Of a stretch of 64,000 nucleotides of DNA, positions 1-9,201 are shown piece by piece. Origin of the DNA: WHSW01 sp963781265 (GTDB lineage: Bacteria; Actinomycetota; Thermoleophilia; Solirubrobacterales; 70-9); assembly GCA_963781265.1 (NCBI GenBank), contig CAWAFH010000014.1, positions 186,001-250,000 on the forward strand, read 5' to 3'. The notes beneath the pieces were generated by a model. It worked only from the letters and a program-made list of their open reading frames with translations, had not been told where the DNA came from and made no database searches. Within the stretch, counting starts at the first letter, position 1, and every line of letters begins with the position of its first letter. The translations under genes were made by a program, and so were the position numbers.

Positions 1-1281
1 GTGCCCGCGCACTTGATCATGTTCGGCTTCGGGCACTTGAGCTTGACCCTGAGGTTGTGGTCCTCGGTCCTGGTGGCGGCGCGGATCGCCACGAAGGCGG
101 GCTCGGCGGCGGCGCCCTGGAGGAAGGTCTCACAGGCCCCTGCCGCCCAGTCGACCGGGAGCGGGTCCTTGAGGTCGATCTCGATGAAGTCGTCGCTGCC
201 GGCGCCGCAGCTGGTCAGCTTGTCGGCGAAGCTGTCTGAGCGGGCGTTGATCGTGTCGTTTCCCTTGAAGCCGTTCAGCTTGTCGGCCCCGTTGCCGCCG
301 ATCAGGGTGTCGGGGCTGTCGAGGCCGTTTAAGACGTCGTCGCCGTCGCGGCCCTCATAGCGGCGCTTGGAGAGGTTTTCGAGCAGGCTGAAGGCGGTGT
401 CGTTGCCCGAGCCCAAGATCACGTTGTTGGTGCCACTGACTCGGTCCTGCTCGTCGGGGTTGGCGCCGACCGAGCCGCTTTGGACCGAGCCCGAGTTGAA
501 GAAGATGTCGGTGGTCCGCTGGGAGTAGTCGATCGTGTCGATCCCGGTGCCGCCGTCATAGGAGTCGAAGTCGCCGGGGATCGTCGACTCGTCGCCGGCC
601 TTGAAGTAGTCGTCGCCCTCGCCGCCGATCACCTGGTCTGAGCCCTTGCCCGGGTCGATCGTGTCGTTGCCGTCATCGCCGTCGATCGAGTCGCCGGCGC
701 TCAGCGCGGTCTGGTCCCAGCACCGCTCCAATGATGGTGGTGAAGGTCGGAAAGGCGCGGATGTTGTCGTTGCCCGGGCCGGCGTCGATCGTGTTGCCGC
801 CCGAGGAGCCGACGATCCTGTCGTTGCCGCTGCCGGCGTCGACCGTCCAGGCTCCCGTCGCCGCCGGGGTGCCACCGATCGCGGAGACGGAGTTCTCGAG
901 GTCGTCGTCGCCGCCACCCAGGTCGGAAGGTCCCGCGCTGGCTTCCGATTCTGGGGAAGACGAGATCGTCGCCGCCCCCCAGTATGTCCACGGTTACCCC
1001 CGACGCGGTCTTGTCACAGAGGATTGCAATTGAGGTGAGGCTCCGACTGCAGCCCTCGCCAGCGTCGGCGCCCTCGGCGCAGACGACGGTGCAGTCGGGG
1101 TTGGTGACGGTGACCGCCCATTGACCTGGCTCGCCCGTGTTGATGTCCACTTTGACTGTCGAAATGGTCGGATGTCGACGAAGAGCCCCGAGTCGGTCAT
1201 CGAGACTCGGGCGAATGCGTCATCAGCCTGGGCGCTTGGCGCGAGCGCACCCGTCAACGCCACGGCGCTCAGAACCACCAA
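1..1281 (-). CDS. Secreted RTX-type calcium-binding repeat protein (partial, frame-broken)
   Basis: This is an exported protein built of glycine/aspartate nonapeptide repeats, which in the RTX (hemolysin-type calcium-binding) family fold into a Ca-binding beta roll outside the cell. The reading starts at a TTG (1281) with a hydrophobic signal sequence ending near APSAQA-DD. Repeats such as GGGDD, GSGND, GPGND, GEGDDYF, GRDGDDVLNG and GFKGNDTIN follow. The reading frame changes near 1160, 945 and 715, yet each segment continues the same kind of protein, so sequence errors are more likely than decay. The C-terminus runs off the left edge; the last visible part is a Cys-containing non-repeat segment. 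Ligand and role are unknown. An adhesin, surface-layer or enzyme carrier role is equally possible. Confidence 0.7.
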
Positions 1282-1520
1282 GCCGGCCCGAACCGACCGC
1301 GTGAGGATCCTGGGGCGTGGGATGTGAGGTCGAATGCTTCTCCCCTGGGGCGACCCTATCCGCTCCAGCGCCTTGGAGGCAACTCACTCCCTGGACACGA
1401 ACGCGCGGGATCGGGTCGGCGAAGCGGCCAACCAGCACGGCGCCGACCGGGCCGCGGTCGATGCAGAGCTCACGGGCTCCGCGCCACGCCGTGAGTACGA
1501 CTTGCGCGACCTGCGCGTCG

Positions 1521-3131
1521 CTAGGCCGGCTCGGCCCCCAGCGCCTCGCCGGCGGCGATGCGACCGTTGAGCGCGATCACCGAGCCGCCCGGATGCGTGG
1601 CGGCGCCGCACAGGTAGAGGCCGTCGAGCGGCGTTCGCGCCTCGAGCCGACGGTCCCACATCTGGCTCGGTAGCGCCTGGCCCTGGAAGATGTGGCCGCC
1701 GGTCAGCCCGATCCGCTCCTCGATGTCGGGCGGCCCCATCACCTGGAGCTCCTCGATGCAGTCGCGCAGGTCAGGCGCCCGGGCCTCGATCGTGTCCAGC
1801 GCCATCGCGGCGATCTCATCGCGCCGCGAGTCCCAGTCCCCCTCGGCGAGCGCGTACGGGACGAACTGGCAGAAGACGCTCATCACCTCGCGGTCGTCGG
1901 GGACCACGGTGCGGTCGTAGGCGGACTGGAAGTAGAGCTCGCAAAAGCCGATCGCCGGCACCCCGGCCCGGGCCGACTCGACGGCCCGCTGGGCGGCGTC
2001 GATCCCGTCGGTGATCGTCACCTGAGCGCGCTCGGGCACCAAGCCCTCCGGCGCCGCCGGGAAGGTCGGGAACCGGTTCAGGGCCACGTTGAGCTTCATC
2101 ACCGGCGAGCTCACGTCCCAGCCCTCGAGCCGCTCGCGGTAGTGGCCCGGCAGCTCCGCCCCGCCCGCGTCGAGCAGGCCGAGCAGCCGCTTCGGATCCG
2201 CGTTGCAGATCACGATCGGCGCCGTGATCCGCTCGCCCGACTCGAGCTCGACGCCCTCGCCCGGGACGATCGCGGCCACCGGGAGCCCGGCGGCCAGCGT
2301 CGCGCCGGCCTCGAGCGCCGCATCGGCGATCGCGAACGAGGCGCGGCCGAGGCCGCCCTCGACGTAGCCCCACACCGACCCGAGGCCGAGCAGGTTGCCC
2401 TGGCGGTGCATGAGCCGGATCGCCGCCGTGCCCGCGTCCTTCGGTCCGGCGAACGTCCCGATCGTCCCCTGGCAGCCGATCGCGTCGCGCAGCCGCTGGT
2501 CGTCCACGTAGCGCCCGAGCATCGAGTCGATCGACTCCTCGAAGACGATGTCGATCAACTCCTCGTCGTCGCCGAGCAGCCGCTCGATCCGCTCGCGGTC
2601 GGGAGCAGGCGAGCGCCAGGTATCGCCGCCGTCCCCGCCGCGCAACAGGTCGCGGATCCGATCGAAGACGGCACCGAACTCGGCCAGTCCGGCGATGTCG
2701 GAGTCGGTGAAGCCCTGGGCTCGCAGGTACTCCTCGGTGCGCTGCGCGTCGAGGAAGCCCGCGTAGGAGCTGCCGTCGTCGAACGGGCACCAGAGGTTCG
2801 GGTCGGCCGGGGTGACGGAATACCCGTGGCGCTCGAGCTCGAGCTCGGAGATCACGACCTCGTCGAGCAGGCCGACCAGGTACGCGCACGGGCTGACGAC
2901 GAAGCGCTGGTCGGCGAACGGCCGCTCGAGCGTTGCCGCGCCGCCGAGCCGGTCGCGCCGCTCGCACACCAGCACCCGCCTGCCGGCCCGGGCCAGGTAG
3001 GCCGCAGCGGTGAGGCCGTTGTGCCCGGCACCGACCACGATCGCGTCCCACTCGCGGCCCGCGAGCTCGGCCGCCGGGGCGGGCAGCCCGACCTGGCCCA
3101 GCGCCGAGTAGGTGTCGCCGGCGGCGTTCAA
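1521..3131 (-). CDS. FAD-dependent oxidoreductase of the phytoene desaturase/PYROXD2 family
   Basis: The product is a two-domain flavoprotein oxidoreductase of about 536 aa. A dinucleotide-binding motif VGAGHNGLTAAAYLARAG lies near residues 33-50 and is followed by the acidic end of beta-2 (VLVCERR). A C-terminal FAD-contact segment, LYLCGAATHPGGSV, sits near residue 505, as in carotenoid desaturase-like enzymes. The closest pattern is PYROXD2-like rather than a true CrtI, because no carotenoid genes are nearby. The start chosen is TTG at 3131, whose TTGA overlaps the stop of the upstream SDR gene and implies translational coupling. Substrate is unknown. A later start near the Rossmann motif cannot be excluded. 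Confidence 0.75.
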   Translation of the reverse strand: MNAAGDTYSALGQVGLPAPAAELAGREWDAIVVGAGHNGLTAAAYLARAGRRVLVCERRDRLGGAATLERPFADQRFVVSPCAYLVGLLDEVVISELELERHGYSVTPADPNLWCPFDDGSSYAGFLDAQRTEEYLRAQGFTDSDIAGLAEFGAVFDRIRDLLRGGDGGDTWRSPAPDRERIERLLGDDEELIDIVFEESIDSMLGRYVDDQRLRDAIGCQGTIGTFAGPKDAGTAAIRLMHRQGNLLGLGSVWGYVEGGLGRASFAIADAALEAGATLAAGLPVAAIVPGEGVELESGERITAPIVICNADPKRLLGLLDAGGAELPGHYRERLEGWDVSSPVMKLNVALNRFPTFPAAPEGLVPERAQVTITDGIDAAQRAVESARAGVPAIGFCELYFQSAYDRTVVPDDREVMSVFCQFVPYALAEGDWDSRRDEIAAMALDTIEARAPDLRDCIEELQVMGPPDIEERIGLTGGHIFQGQALPSQMWDRRLEARTPLDGLYLCGAATHPGGSVIALNGRIAAGEALGAEPA

Positions 3132-4057
3132 GCCGCGACGGGCTCGGACAGGAACGCCACGCCGGTGAGCTGCTCGGACACGTCCCACAGCCGGCGCCCC
3201 GTGTCGGCGTCCTCGGCGCGGCCGACCGGCTCGACCTCGGTCGGCGAGCCGCGAAACTCCTGGAAGCCGTCGGGTCCGTAGAACCGGCCGCCCTCGACGC
3301 CGTCGGCGGTCGCGGCGTAAAGCTGGGGCAGCGCGCCGCGGTCGGCGTCCTGGGCGAAGACGCGGTTGCCGACCGCGAGAACGGCCTTCATCAGCCCGGT
3401 CGGCCCGGTGCTCTGGAGGTTGGTGTCCGCGTAGCCGGGATGGGCGATCACGCTGATCACGGGCAGGCCGGCGGCGCGCAGGCGGCGGTCGAGCTCGAGC
3501 CCGAAGACGGCGTTGGCGAACTTCGACCGCTGGTAGGCCGGCCGGGGCGAGTACGAGCGCTCCCACTGCAGGTCGTCGAAGTCGATCCTGCCCGGCCTGT
3601 GCTCGAGGCTCGTGACGGTGACGACCCGGCCTGAGCCGGACGCGGCGAGCGCGTCGAGCAGCAGCCCGGTGAGCGCGAAGTGGCCGAGATGGTTCGTGCC
3701 GAACTGGCGCTCGAAGCCGTCGGCGGTCTCGCCGCGCGGCGGCATCATCACGCCGGCGTTGTTGAGCAGGATGTCGACCCGGCCGTGATCGGCGGCGACG
3801 CCGGCGGCGAACTCGCGCACCGAGGCGAGGCTGGCGAGGTCGAGCGAGCGCAGGTCGAGGTCGGCGTCGGCGACCGCCGCAGCGATCAGGGTGCGTGCCG
3901 ACTCGCCCTTCTCGAGGTCGCGGACGGCGAGCACGACGCGCGCCCCTGAGCGGGCCAGCTCACGGGCGCTGACGAGGCCGAGCCCGCTGTTGGCGCCGGT
4001 GACGACGACGACTCTCCGGGTCAGGTCCGGGATCTCTTCGCTCGTCCACTTGGCCAT
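3128..4057 (-). CDS. Short-chain dehydrogenase/reductase, retinol dehydrogenase-like
   Basis: This is a classical SDR of 309 aa that would reduce or oxidise a carbonyl/alcohol with NAD(P). The cofactor motif TGANSGLG is at residues 20-27, NNAGVM near residue 98, and the catalytic pair is in YQRSK near residue 176. The length (about 300 aa) and the FGTNHLGHFALT segment resemble the retinol dehydrogenase/protochlorophyllide reductase-like branch. It is the first gene of a two-gene unit with the FAD oxidoreductase, overlapping it by four bases (TTGA), and it is divergent from the amino-acid transporter. Two redox enzymes in one unit suggest one small-molecule pathway, but no substrate can be named. 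Confidence 0.85.
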   Translation of the reverse strand: MAKWTSEEIPDLTRRVVVVTGANSGLGLVSARELARSGARVVLAVRDLEKGESARTLIAAAVADADLDLRSLDLASLASVREFAAGVAADHGRVDILLNNAGVMMPPRGETADGFERQFGTNHLGHFALTGLLLDALAASGSGRVVTVTSLEHRPGRIDFDDLQWERSYSPRPAYQRSKFANAVFGLELDRRLRAAGLPVISVIAHPGYADTNLQSTGPTGLMKAVLAVGNRVFAQDADRGALPQLYAATADGVEGGRFYGPDGFQEFRGSPTEVEPVGRAEDADTGRRLWDVSEQLTGVAFLSEPVAA

Positions 4058-4107
4058 TGCGCGTAGGATCTTCGCGCATTGACGCCCCCGAGCAGAGGTT
4101 GACCACC

Positions 4108-4986
4108 GTGTCGAAGATTCGCATTTTTCTCCTTGCCATCGCGCTCGCCGCGCTCGCCGTCGCCGCGGGCTGTGGCTCCGACGACGATTCGACGAGCGCC
4201 TCCGGCGACTCGACCAGCGGCGAGACGGTCTCGCTCAGCGACTGCACCCCGGACACGCTGGAGACGAAGACCGCCGGCACGCTGACGGTCGGCACCGACA
4301 AGCCGGCGTACCCGCCCTACTTCGAGGACGACGACCCGACCAACGGGCAGGGCTTCGAGAGCGCGACGGCCTACGCGATCGCCGACAAGCTCGGCTTCGA
4401 CGCCGCCGACGTCAAATGGACGGTGGTCCCGTTCAACGCGTCGTTTGCCCCGGGCCCGAAGGACTTCGACTTCGACGTCAACCAGATCTCGATCACGCCG
4501 AAGCGCGAGGAGCAGGTCGACTTCTCCGATCCCTACTACGAGGCCGAGCAGGCCGTCGTGGTGCTCAAGGACTCCGACCTCGCCTCCGCGACCTCGCTCG
4601 CCGACCTGGCGGACGCCAACATCGGGGTCCAGATCGGCACCACCAGCCTCGAGGCCGTCAACGCGACGATCCAGCCGACCAACGAGCCGCAGGTGTTCGA
4701 CAACTCCAACGACGTCGTCTCGGCGCTCAAGAACGGCCAGGTCGACGCGGTCGTGGTCGACGTCCCGACCGCCTTCTACCTGACCGCGGCCCAGGTGCCC
4801 GAGGCGACGACGATCGGCCAGTTCGCGGCGCCCGGTGGCGACACCTGGGGCGTCCTGATGGAGAAGGACTCGCCGCTGGTCGACTGCGTCAACGCGGCGA
4901 TCGCCGAACTGGAGAGCTCCGGCGAGCTGCCGGCGATCGAGAAGAAGTGGATGAGCGACGTCACCAAGGCCCCGGTCCTGCAGTAG
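4108..4986 (+). CDS. Amino-acid ABC transporter, substrate-binding lipoprotein
   Basis: This is the extracytoplasmic solute-binding protein of a polar amino-acid importer (SBP_bac_3 family), 292 aa. A lipoprotein signal peptide ends in the lipobox LAVAAGC with the lipidated Cys at residue 22, followed by a Ser/Asp/Thr-rich linker. The family segments TVGTDKPAYPPYFE, NQISITPKREEQVDFSDPYY and the second lobe ANIGVQIGTTSLEAV are clear. The start is GTG 4108 with AGAGG nine bases upstream; a longer reading from 4057 would put charged residues before the signal peptide. A TAGGAT box at 4064-4069 would start the transcript about 30 bases upstream. It is followed at 25 bp by the permease. Confidence 0.93.
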   Translation: MSKIRIFLLAIALAALAVAAGCGSDDDSTSASGDSTSGETVSLSDCTPDTLETKTAGTLTVGTDKPAYPPYFEDDDPTNGQGFESATAYAIADKLGFDAADVKWTVVPFNASFAPGPKDFDFDVNQISITPKREEQVDFSDPYYEAEQAVVVLKDSDLASATSLADLADANIGVQIGTTSLEAVNATIQPTNEPQVFDNSNDVVSALKNGQVDAVVVDVPTAFYLTAAQVPEATTIGQFAAPGGDTWGVLMEKDSPLVDCVNAAIAELESSGELPAIEKKWMSDVTKAPVLQ

Positions 4987-5011
4987 CGGGACCGGCGGCC
5001 GGGCGATAGCG

Positions 5012-5830
5012 ATGGCGGACCGCCGCGCCGAGCGGGAGGCGGCGCGACGCGCGAAGGATCGCCGCGGGTTCACGATCGCCGCGATCTCGAGCGTGGTCGT
5101 GATCGGCGGCCTCGCTGTCTTGACCCTGACCAGCTCCGGGTGGCCGGACGTCCGCGACACCTTCTTCAACAGCGAGGTCTTCAAGGAGTCGTTCCCGGAC
5201 ATCCTCAAGGCCTTCTGGCTCGACGTGCGCGTGTTCTGCATCGTCGAGGTGGTCGTGCTGATCCTCGGCCTGGTGGTGGCGCTGCTCCGGACCACCGGGG
5301 CGCCGGCCCTGTTTCCCGTGCGGTTGCTCGCGACCGTCTACACGGACGTCTTTCGCGGCATCCCCACGGTGCTGCTCGTGTACCTGATCGGCTTCGGGAT
5401 CCCGGCGCTCGACCTCAGCGGCCTGCCGACCGAGCCGGTGGTGCTCGGCGGGATCGCGCTGGCGCTCTCATACGGCGCCTACGTGAGCGAGGTGTATCGC
5501 GCCGGTCTGCGCTCGGTGCACCCGGGCCAGCGCGACGGTGCGCTCGCGATCGGGCTCACCGAGCGCCAGGCGATGCGCTTCGTGATCCTGCCCCAGGCGA
5601 TCCGCCGGGTCGGGCCCCCGCTGCTGAACGACTTCATCGCGTTGCAGAAGGACGTCGCCCTGATCGCGATCATCGGGGTCTCCGGCGAGGCGTTCCGCGT
5701 CGCGCAGATCGACGCGTCGACCGACTTCAACTACACGCCGATGGTGGCGGCGGCGCTGCTCTACCTCGCCGTGACGATCCCCTTGGCGCGACTGCTCGAC
5801 CGCTGGGGCTACACGGAGGCGGCGACATGA
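5012..5830 (+). CDS. Amino-acid ABC transporter, permease (HisM/GlnP type)
   Basis: This is the inner-membrane permease of the same importer, 272 aa with a basic N-terminal tail, an extra first helix and about five further helices. The EAA-type coupling segment (GLTERQAMRFVILPQAIRRVGPP) near residues 185-207 is the surface that contacts the ATPase. FRGIPTVLLVYLIGFG is typical of polar amino-acid permeases. Its stop overlaps the ATPase start by ATGA. A single permease gene is present, so it probably works as a homodimer. Confidence 0.92.
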   Translation: MADRRAEREAARRAKDRRGFTIAAISSVVVIGGLAVLTLTSSGWPDVRDTFFNSEVFKESFPDILKAFWLDVRVFCIVEVVVLILGLVVALLRTTGAPALFPVRLLATVYTDVFRGIPTVLLVYLIGFGIPALDLSGLPTEPVVLGGIALALSYGAYVSEVYRAGLRSVHPGQRDGALAIGLTERQAMRFVILPQAIRRVGPPLLNDFIALQKDVALIAIIGVSGEAFRVAQIDASTDFNYTPMVAAALLYLAVTIPLARLLDRWGYTEAAT

Positions 5831-6621
5831 CCGCGGAGTCAGGCGCCGCAACAGCGGCGCACCTCGGCTACGCCTCGGGGCCGGTGCTCGAGTTCCGCGG
5901 CGTCACCAAGGCGTTCGGCGAGCGCCGGGTGCTGCACGGCATCGACCTCGAGATCCACGAGCACGAGGCGGTCGCGGTGATCGGCGCCTCCGGCTCGGGC
6001 AAGTCGACGATGCTGCGCTGCGCCGACCTGCTGATCGAGATCGACGACGGCGACATCTTCCTCGACGGCGAGGTGATCACCGACCCCGCGGTCGACGCGG
6101 TCTCCGTCCGGCGGCGGCTCGGGCTCGTCTTCCAGGCCTACAACCTGTTCCCGCATCTGACCGTGCTCCAGAACGTGGTGCTCGGTAGCCACAGGGGGCA
6201 TGGCGTGCCGCGCGGGGAGGCGGAGGAGGCGGCGCGCGCGCAGCTCAGCCGCCTCGGGCTCGAGGGGCGCGAGGACGACCGCCCCGACGAGCTCTCGGGC
6301 GGCCAGCAGCAGCGGGTGGCGCTCGCGCGGGCGTTCCTGGCGCGGCCGCGCGCGATGCTGCTGGACGAGGTGACCTCCGCGCTCGACCCCGAGCTGGTCG
6401 GCGAGGTGCTGGAGACGGTCCGGGCGCTGAAGTCCGAGGGCGTGACGATGCTGATCGCCACCCACGAGATGGGCTTCGCCCGCGAGGTCGCCGACCGGGT
6501 CGGCTTTCTGCACGAGGGCAAGCTGGTCGAGATCGGCCCGCCGGATCAGGTCCTCGGCGAGCCCAGGGAGCCGGAGACCCAGAGGTTTCTGAGGCGCCTG
6601 CTCGAGGCCGGCAGGGCCTGA
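5827..6621 (+). CDS. Amino-acid ABC transporter, ATP-binding protein
   Basis: This is the ATPase that powers the importer, 264 aa. Walker A is GASGSGKST, the Q-loop is in LVFQAYNLFPHLT, the signature is LSGGQQQRV, Walker B is AMLLDEVTSALDP, and the switch His is in IATHEMGFA. FQAYNLFPHLTVLQNV and HEMGFAREVADRV are hallmarks of the GlnQ/HisP polar amino-acid subgroup. The ATG overlaps the permease stop (ATGA), completing a three-gene operon whose order is binding protein, permease, ATPase. It has an N-terminal extension of about 20 residues before the first beta strand. The exact amino acid carried cannot be read from the sequence. Confidence 0.94.
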   Translation: MTAESGAATAAHLGYASGPVLEFRGVTKAFGERRVLHGIDLEIHEHEAVAVIGASGSGKSTMLRCADLLIEIDDGDIFLDGEVITDPAVDAVSVRRRLGLVFQAYNLFPHLTVLQNVVLGSHRGHGVPRGEAEEAARAQLSRLGLEGREDDRPDELSGGQQQRVALARAFLARPRAMLLDEVTSALDPELVGEVLETVRALKSEGVTMLIATHEMGFAREVADRVGFLHEGKLVEIGPPDQVLGEPREPETQRFLRRLLEAGRA

Positions 6622-6659
6622 GCGACCCCGCCGTTGGTGCCCCTGGCCACCGCGGGCGC

Positions 6660-7547
6660 TCAGCCCGACGCCCAGAGGTGGTCTCGCCGGTAAGCGGCGA
6701 GCGCCTCCTGCGCGGGGCTCCCGAGGAACTCCTCGGCGATCGTACTGAGCAGGTCCGTGATCGCCCGCTCGAGCATCCTCGCTTGGAACGCCAGCGCGGG
6801 CGCCCGATCCGGCGCCGAACAGCTCTCAACGACCTCGATCAGGCCCGGCAGGAGAACCGGGAGCGCGTGCCGCGGGTCGCGCGGGTGAAAGTAGTAAGCG
6901 ATCGGGGAGTGGACGAAGTCATCGCGCATCGCAACGACCCTCGAGGTCAGGTCGGCCAATACGCCCGCTGACACCGACGGGTCGATCTCGGCTAGACCCG
7001 TCTGGCTCGAGCCCTCTGTCTCAATCAGAAGGGCGATCTCATGGGAGAGCGAGCGGTAGTCGGAGAGCACCCTGTAGAGGAGGAGAAGCCAGGAGATGCT
7101 CGCCGTGAGCAGGCCGAGCCCGATCACGGTCTCGAGCGGCCCGAGGAGTCGCAGGAGGTCGGTCGTCGGCACGATGTCCCCGTATCCGAGGCTCGTCAAG
7201 TCGACCATCGAGAGATAGACGGCGTCGATGATGCTGTCCTGCCCGGCGCTGCCCTGAGTGGTGACCGCGAACGCATCTGGCATGTGTGCCCAGATGATCA
7301 GCGCGAAACCGATTACGACCAACGCTCCCCAGGTCCCAATCACCGTGATGAACGCGACCGGCCCCGCAAACGAGAGCATCCGGTGATTGCCGCGCGCGAG
7401 GCGCTTGGTGACCCGCCAGACCGCGCGCATGAGCTTCTCGCTGACGACCCCCTGCCCATGCGGGTGAAACAGGGTGTCGAACACGTCGCGGAGCGCCACC
7501 AATACCAGCAGCGCTCCGAGCACGGTGATGGCGACGGTCACATCCAC
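6660..7547 (-). CDS. Two-helix potassium-channel-like membrane protein
   Basis: This is an ion channel subunit of the Ion_trans_2 kind. A long first hydrophobic helix (VTVAITVLGALLVLVAL) is followed by another membrane pair, a pore loop with the filter-like sequence TSLGYGDIVPT, and a further helix (IGLGLLTASISWLLLLY). The C-terminal half of about 150 residues is soluble and helical with no recognised ligand domain. No ATG begins the reading, and a longer one would run into the end of the upstream peptidase gene; GTG 7547 just before the first helix is the most reasonable start but lacks a strong ribosome site. Potassium selectivity is inferred from GYGD. Confidence 0.75.
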   Translation of the reverse strand: MDVTVAITVLGALLVLVALRDVFDTLFHPHGQGVVSEKLMRAVWRVTKRLARGNHRMLSFAGPVAFITVIGTWGALVVIGFALIIWAHMPDAFAVTTQGSAGQDSIIDAVYLSMVDLTSLGYGDIVPTTDLLRLLGPLETVIGLGLLTASISWLLLLYRVLSDYRSLSHEIALLIETEGSSQTGLAEIDPSVSAGVLADLTSRVVAMRDDFVHSPIAYYFHPRDPRHALPVLLPGLIEVVESCSAPDRAPALAFQARMLERAITDLLSTIAEEFLGSPAQEALAAYRRDHLWASG

Positions 7548-7644
7548 CAGCGTATTGAGCCACCGACGTTGATCATTGGCTCGTTGTCGCGAGTTGAAAG
7601 CCCCTATTGGGTGCGAGCAAGGGCTCGCTTTCGATGCGGGCGGC

Positions 7645-8796
7645 TCACGCCGGTTCGAGCACCGCCGCGGCAACGGCGAGCGCGACCTCGGCCCGCGGGC
7701 GAACCGAGTCCGAGGCGACGAACTCGTCCGGGTGATGGGCGTGGCCGCCGCGCGGCCCGAGCCCGTCGAGGGTGAGCGGCACGTGCTCGGCGAGGTGGCT
7801 CGCGTCGCTCGCGCCCCCGCGCGCGCCGATCCCCAGCGGGGCGCCGAGCAGCGCCGCCGCGTGGTCGATCAGCCGCTCCGCGACCAGCTCGCGGCTGTCC
7901 ATCCCGGGCCAGCGCCGCACCAACGCGGCCTCGAGGCGAACGCCGTCGATCTCGGCGGGAACCGCATCGAGGACGGGCTCGAACGCCGCCAGGCGCTCGG
8001 CGCGCAGGTCGCAGATCAGCTCGCCGGCCGCCGGGACGACGTTGAAGGCGTCGCCGCTGTGCAGGACGGTCGGGATCGCGGTCAGGCGCTCGGGCCCCTC
8101 GGGATCGGAGCGGGCGGCGATCCGGCGCGCGGCCTCACCGAGCGCGAGCAGGGCGTTGCGGCCCTTGTCGGGCGACGAGCCCGAGTGCGCGGCGACCCCG
8201 TGGCCGATCACCCTGAGCGTCGCCGCCGCCTTGCGCTTCGCGACGACCGCCTCGCAGTGACCCGGCCCGAATTGCCCCGCCTCGAAGCACAGGCAGGCGT
8301 CGAAGCCCGCGAACCGCGGCCCGTGGGCGAAGCCACCGGTGCGCCACTCCTCGTCGACCACGGTCAGCAGGCAGAGCTCCGCGAACGCTTCGGGAAACCG
8401 GGCCAGCTCGCGCAGCACCCCGAGCGAGATCGCCACCCCGCCCTTCATGTCGACCGTGCCCGACCCGATCAGCTTGCCGTCCTCGCGCGCCATCGGGCGA
8501 TGGTCCGGGTGGGCGATCACGGTGTCCAGGTGGCCGAGCAACAGCAACCTGCCATCGCCGGTGCCCCGGATCGTCGCCAGCAGGTCCGGAGCATGGCCGG
8601 CCGTCGAGCACGGCGGGCGCTCGATCTCGGCCTGGTCGGGGACGAGCGCGGCGACCAGCGAGCAGAGCTCCTCCGCCGCCGCGGCGTCGCCCGAGGGCGA
8701 GGAGACGGCGACCATCGCCTCGAGCTCGCGCTCGAAGTGCGCGGCGATCCGGCCGCCGGCCTCGGCGACCCATTCCGCGGTGAAGGTCTGGCTCAT
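7645..8796 (-). CDS. M20-family metallopeptidase
   Basis: This is a zinc-dependent exopeptidase or amidohydrolase of the M20 (ArgE/DapE/CPG2) family, 383 aa. The metal and catalytic signatures LLLLGHLDTV, GSGTVDMKGG, VDEEWRTGG and a late His in GGHAHHPDEF are all present. The middle segment from KRKAAATLRVIGHG to LICDLRAE is the dimerisation lid. The start is ATG 8796, overlapping the preceding gene by ATGA. The ISO-type acyl-amino acid or glutamate-conjugate substrate cannot be told apart. Glutamate carboxypeptidase-like enzymes are the closest pattern. Confidence 0.88.
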   Translation of the reverse strand: MSQTFTAEWVAEAGGRIAAHFERELEAMVAVSSPSGDAAAAEELCSLVAALVPDQAEIERPPCSTAGHAPDLLATIRGTGDGRLLLLGHLDTVIAHPDHRPMAREDGKLIGSGTVDMKGGVAISLGVLRELARFPEAFAELCLLTVVDEEWRTGGFAHGPRFAGFDACLCFEAGQFGPGHCEAVVAKRKAAATLRVIGHGVAAHSGSSPDKGRNALLALGEAARRIAARSDPEGPERLTAIPTVLHSGDAFNVVPAAGELICDLRAERLAAFEPVLDAVPAEIDGVRLEAALVRRWPGMDSRELVAERLIDHAAALLGAPLGIGARGGASDASHLAEHVPLTLDGLGPRGGHAHHPDEFVASDSVRPRAEVALAVAAAVLEPA

Positions 8797-9068
8797 CCTG
8801 CGAGCTCGGGGATGTGGCGCTCGAGATGCTCGGCGATCGTCCGCCGCACCCACGCCTGCGTCTCGGCGTCGGCCATCCGGTAGCGGCCGAGCAGCAGCTT
8901 CTGGTCCTCGAGCGGCAGCCCGGCGATCTCCCAGTTGACCGCGAGCCGCTCGAACAACAGCTCGGCCCGGCGACGCCACTGGTCCTCGGTCGAGCTCGCG
9001 GCGCTGCCCGCGGGCTCGCGCAGCTTGCGGATCGTCCCGGCGCTGAGCTCGCCGCGCAGGGTCAGCAC
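8793..9068 (-). CDS. Small conserved-looking helical protein of unknown function
   Basis: I do not recognise this family. The reading from GTG 9068 gives 91 aa that are mostly charged and helical, with RKLREPAGS and GRYRMADAETQAWVRRTIAEHLERHI. The same frame stays open upstream to a stop near 9180 and encodes plausible sequence (FAYTDPEGN before the GTG), but without a usual start codon there. The true N-terminus may therefore be missed or altered by a sequence error. Its stop overlaps the M20 peptidase start (ATGA), so the two are co-translated. Confidence 0.55.
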   Translation of the reverse strand: MLTLRGELSAGTIRKLREPAGSAASSTEDQWRRRAELLFERLAVNWEIAGLPLEDQKLLLGRYRMADAETQAWVRRTIAEHLERHIPELAG

Positions 9069-9170
9069 GTTGCCCTCCGGGTCGGTGTAGGCGAAGGTCG
9101 GCGCCGCTTCGGCGCGCTGGCGTTGTTTCTTGCGTCTGGCGATCGACGGATACTCCCAGGGTCGGCAAAG

Positions 9171-9192
9171 CCTACGAAAGGCCTACGAAAGG
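9171..9192 (+). repeat. 11-bp tandem repeat before the HdeD-like gene
   Basis: CCTACGAAAGG occurs twice head to tail (9171-9181 and 9182-9192). It sits directly upstream of, and runs into, the purine-rich ribosome site of the HdeD-like gene. It could be a regulator half-site pair or simply a slippage product. Confidence 0.6.
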
Positions 9193-9201
9193 GGTATGGG
9201 G

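Noticed and set aside
1692..3281. A 529-codon open frame opposite the FAD oxidoreductase
   Set aside because: It is an antisense shadow of a well conserved gene, with Arg/Asp/Gly-rich composition typical of GC-rich opposite strands.
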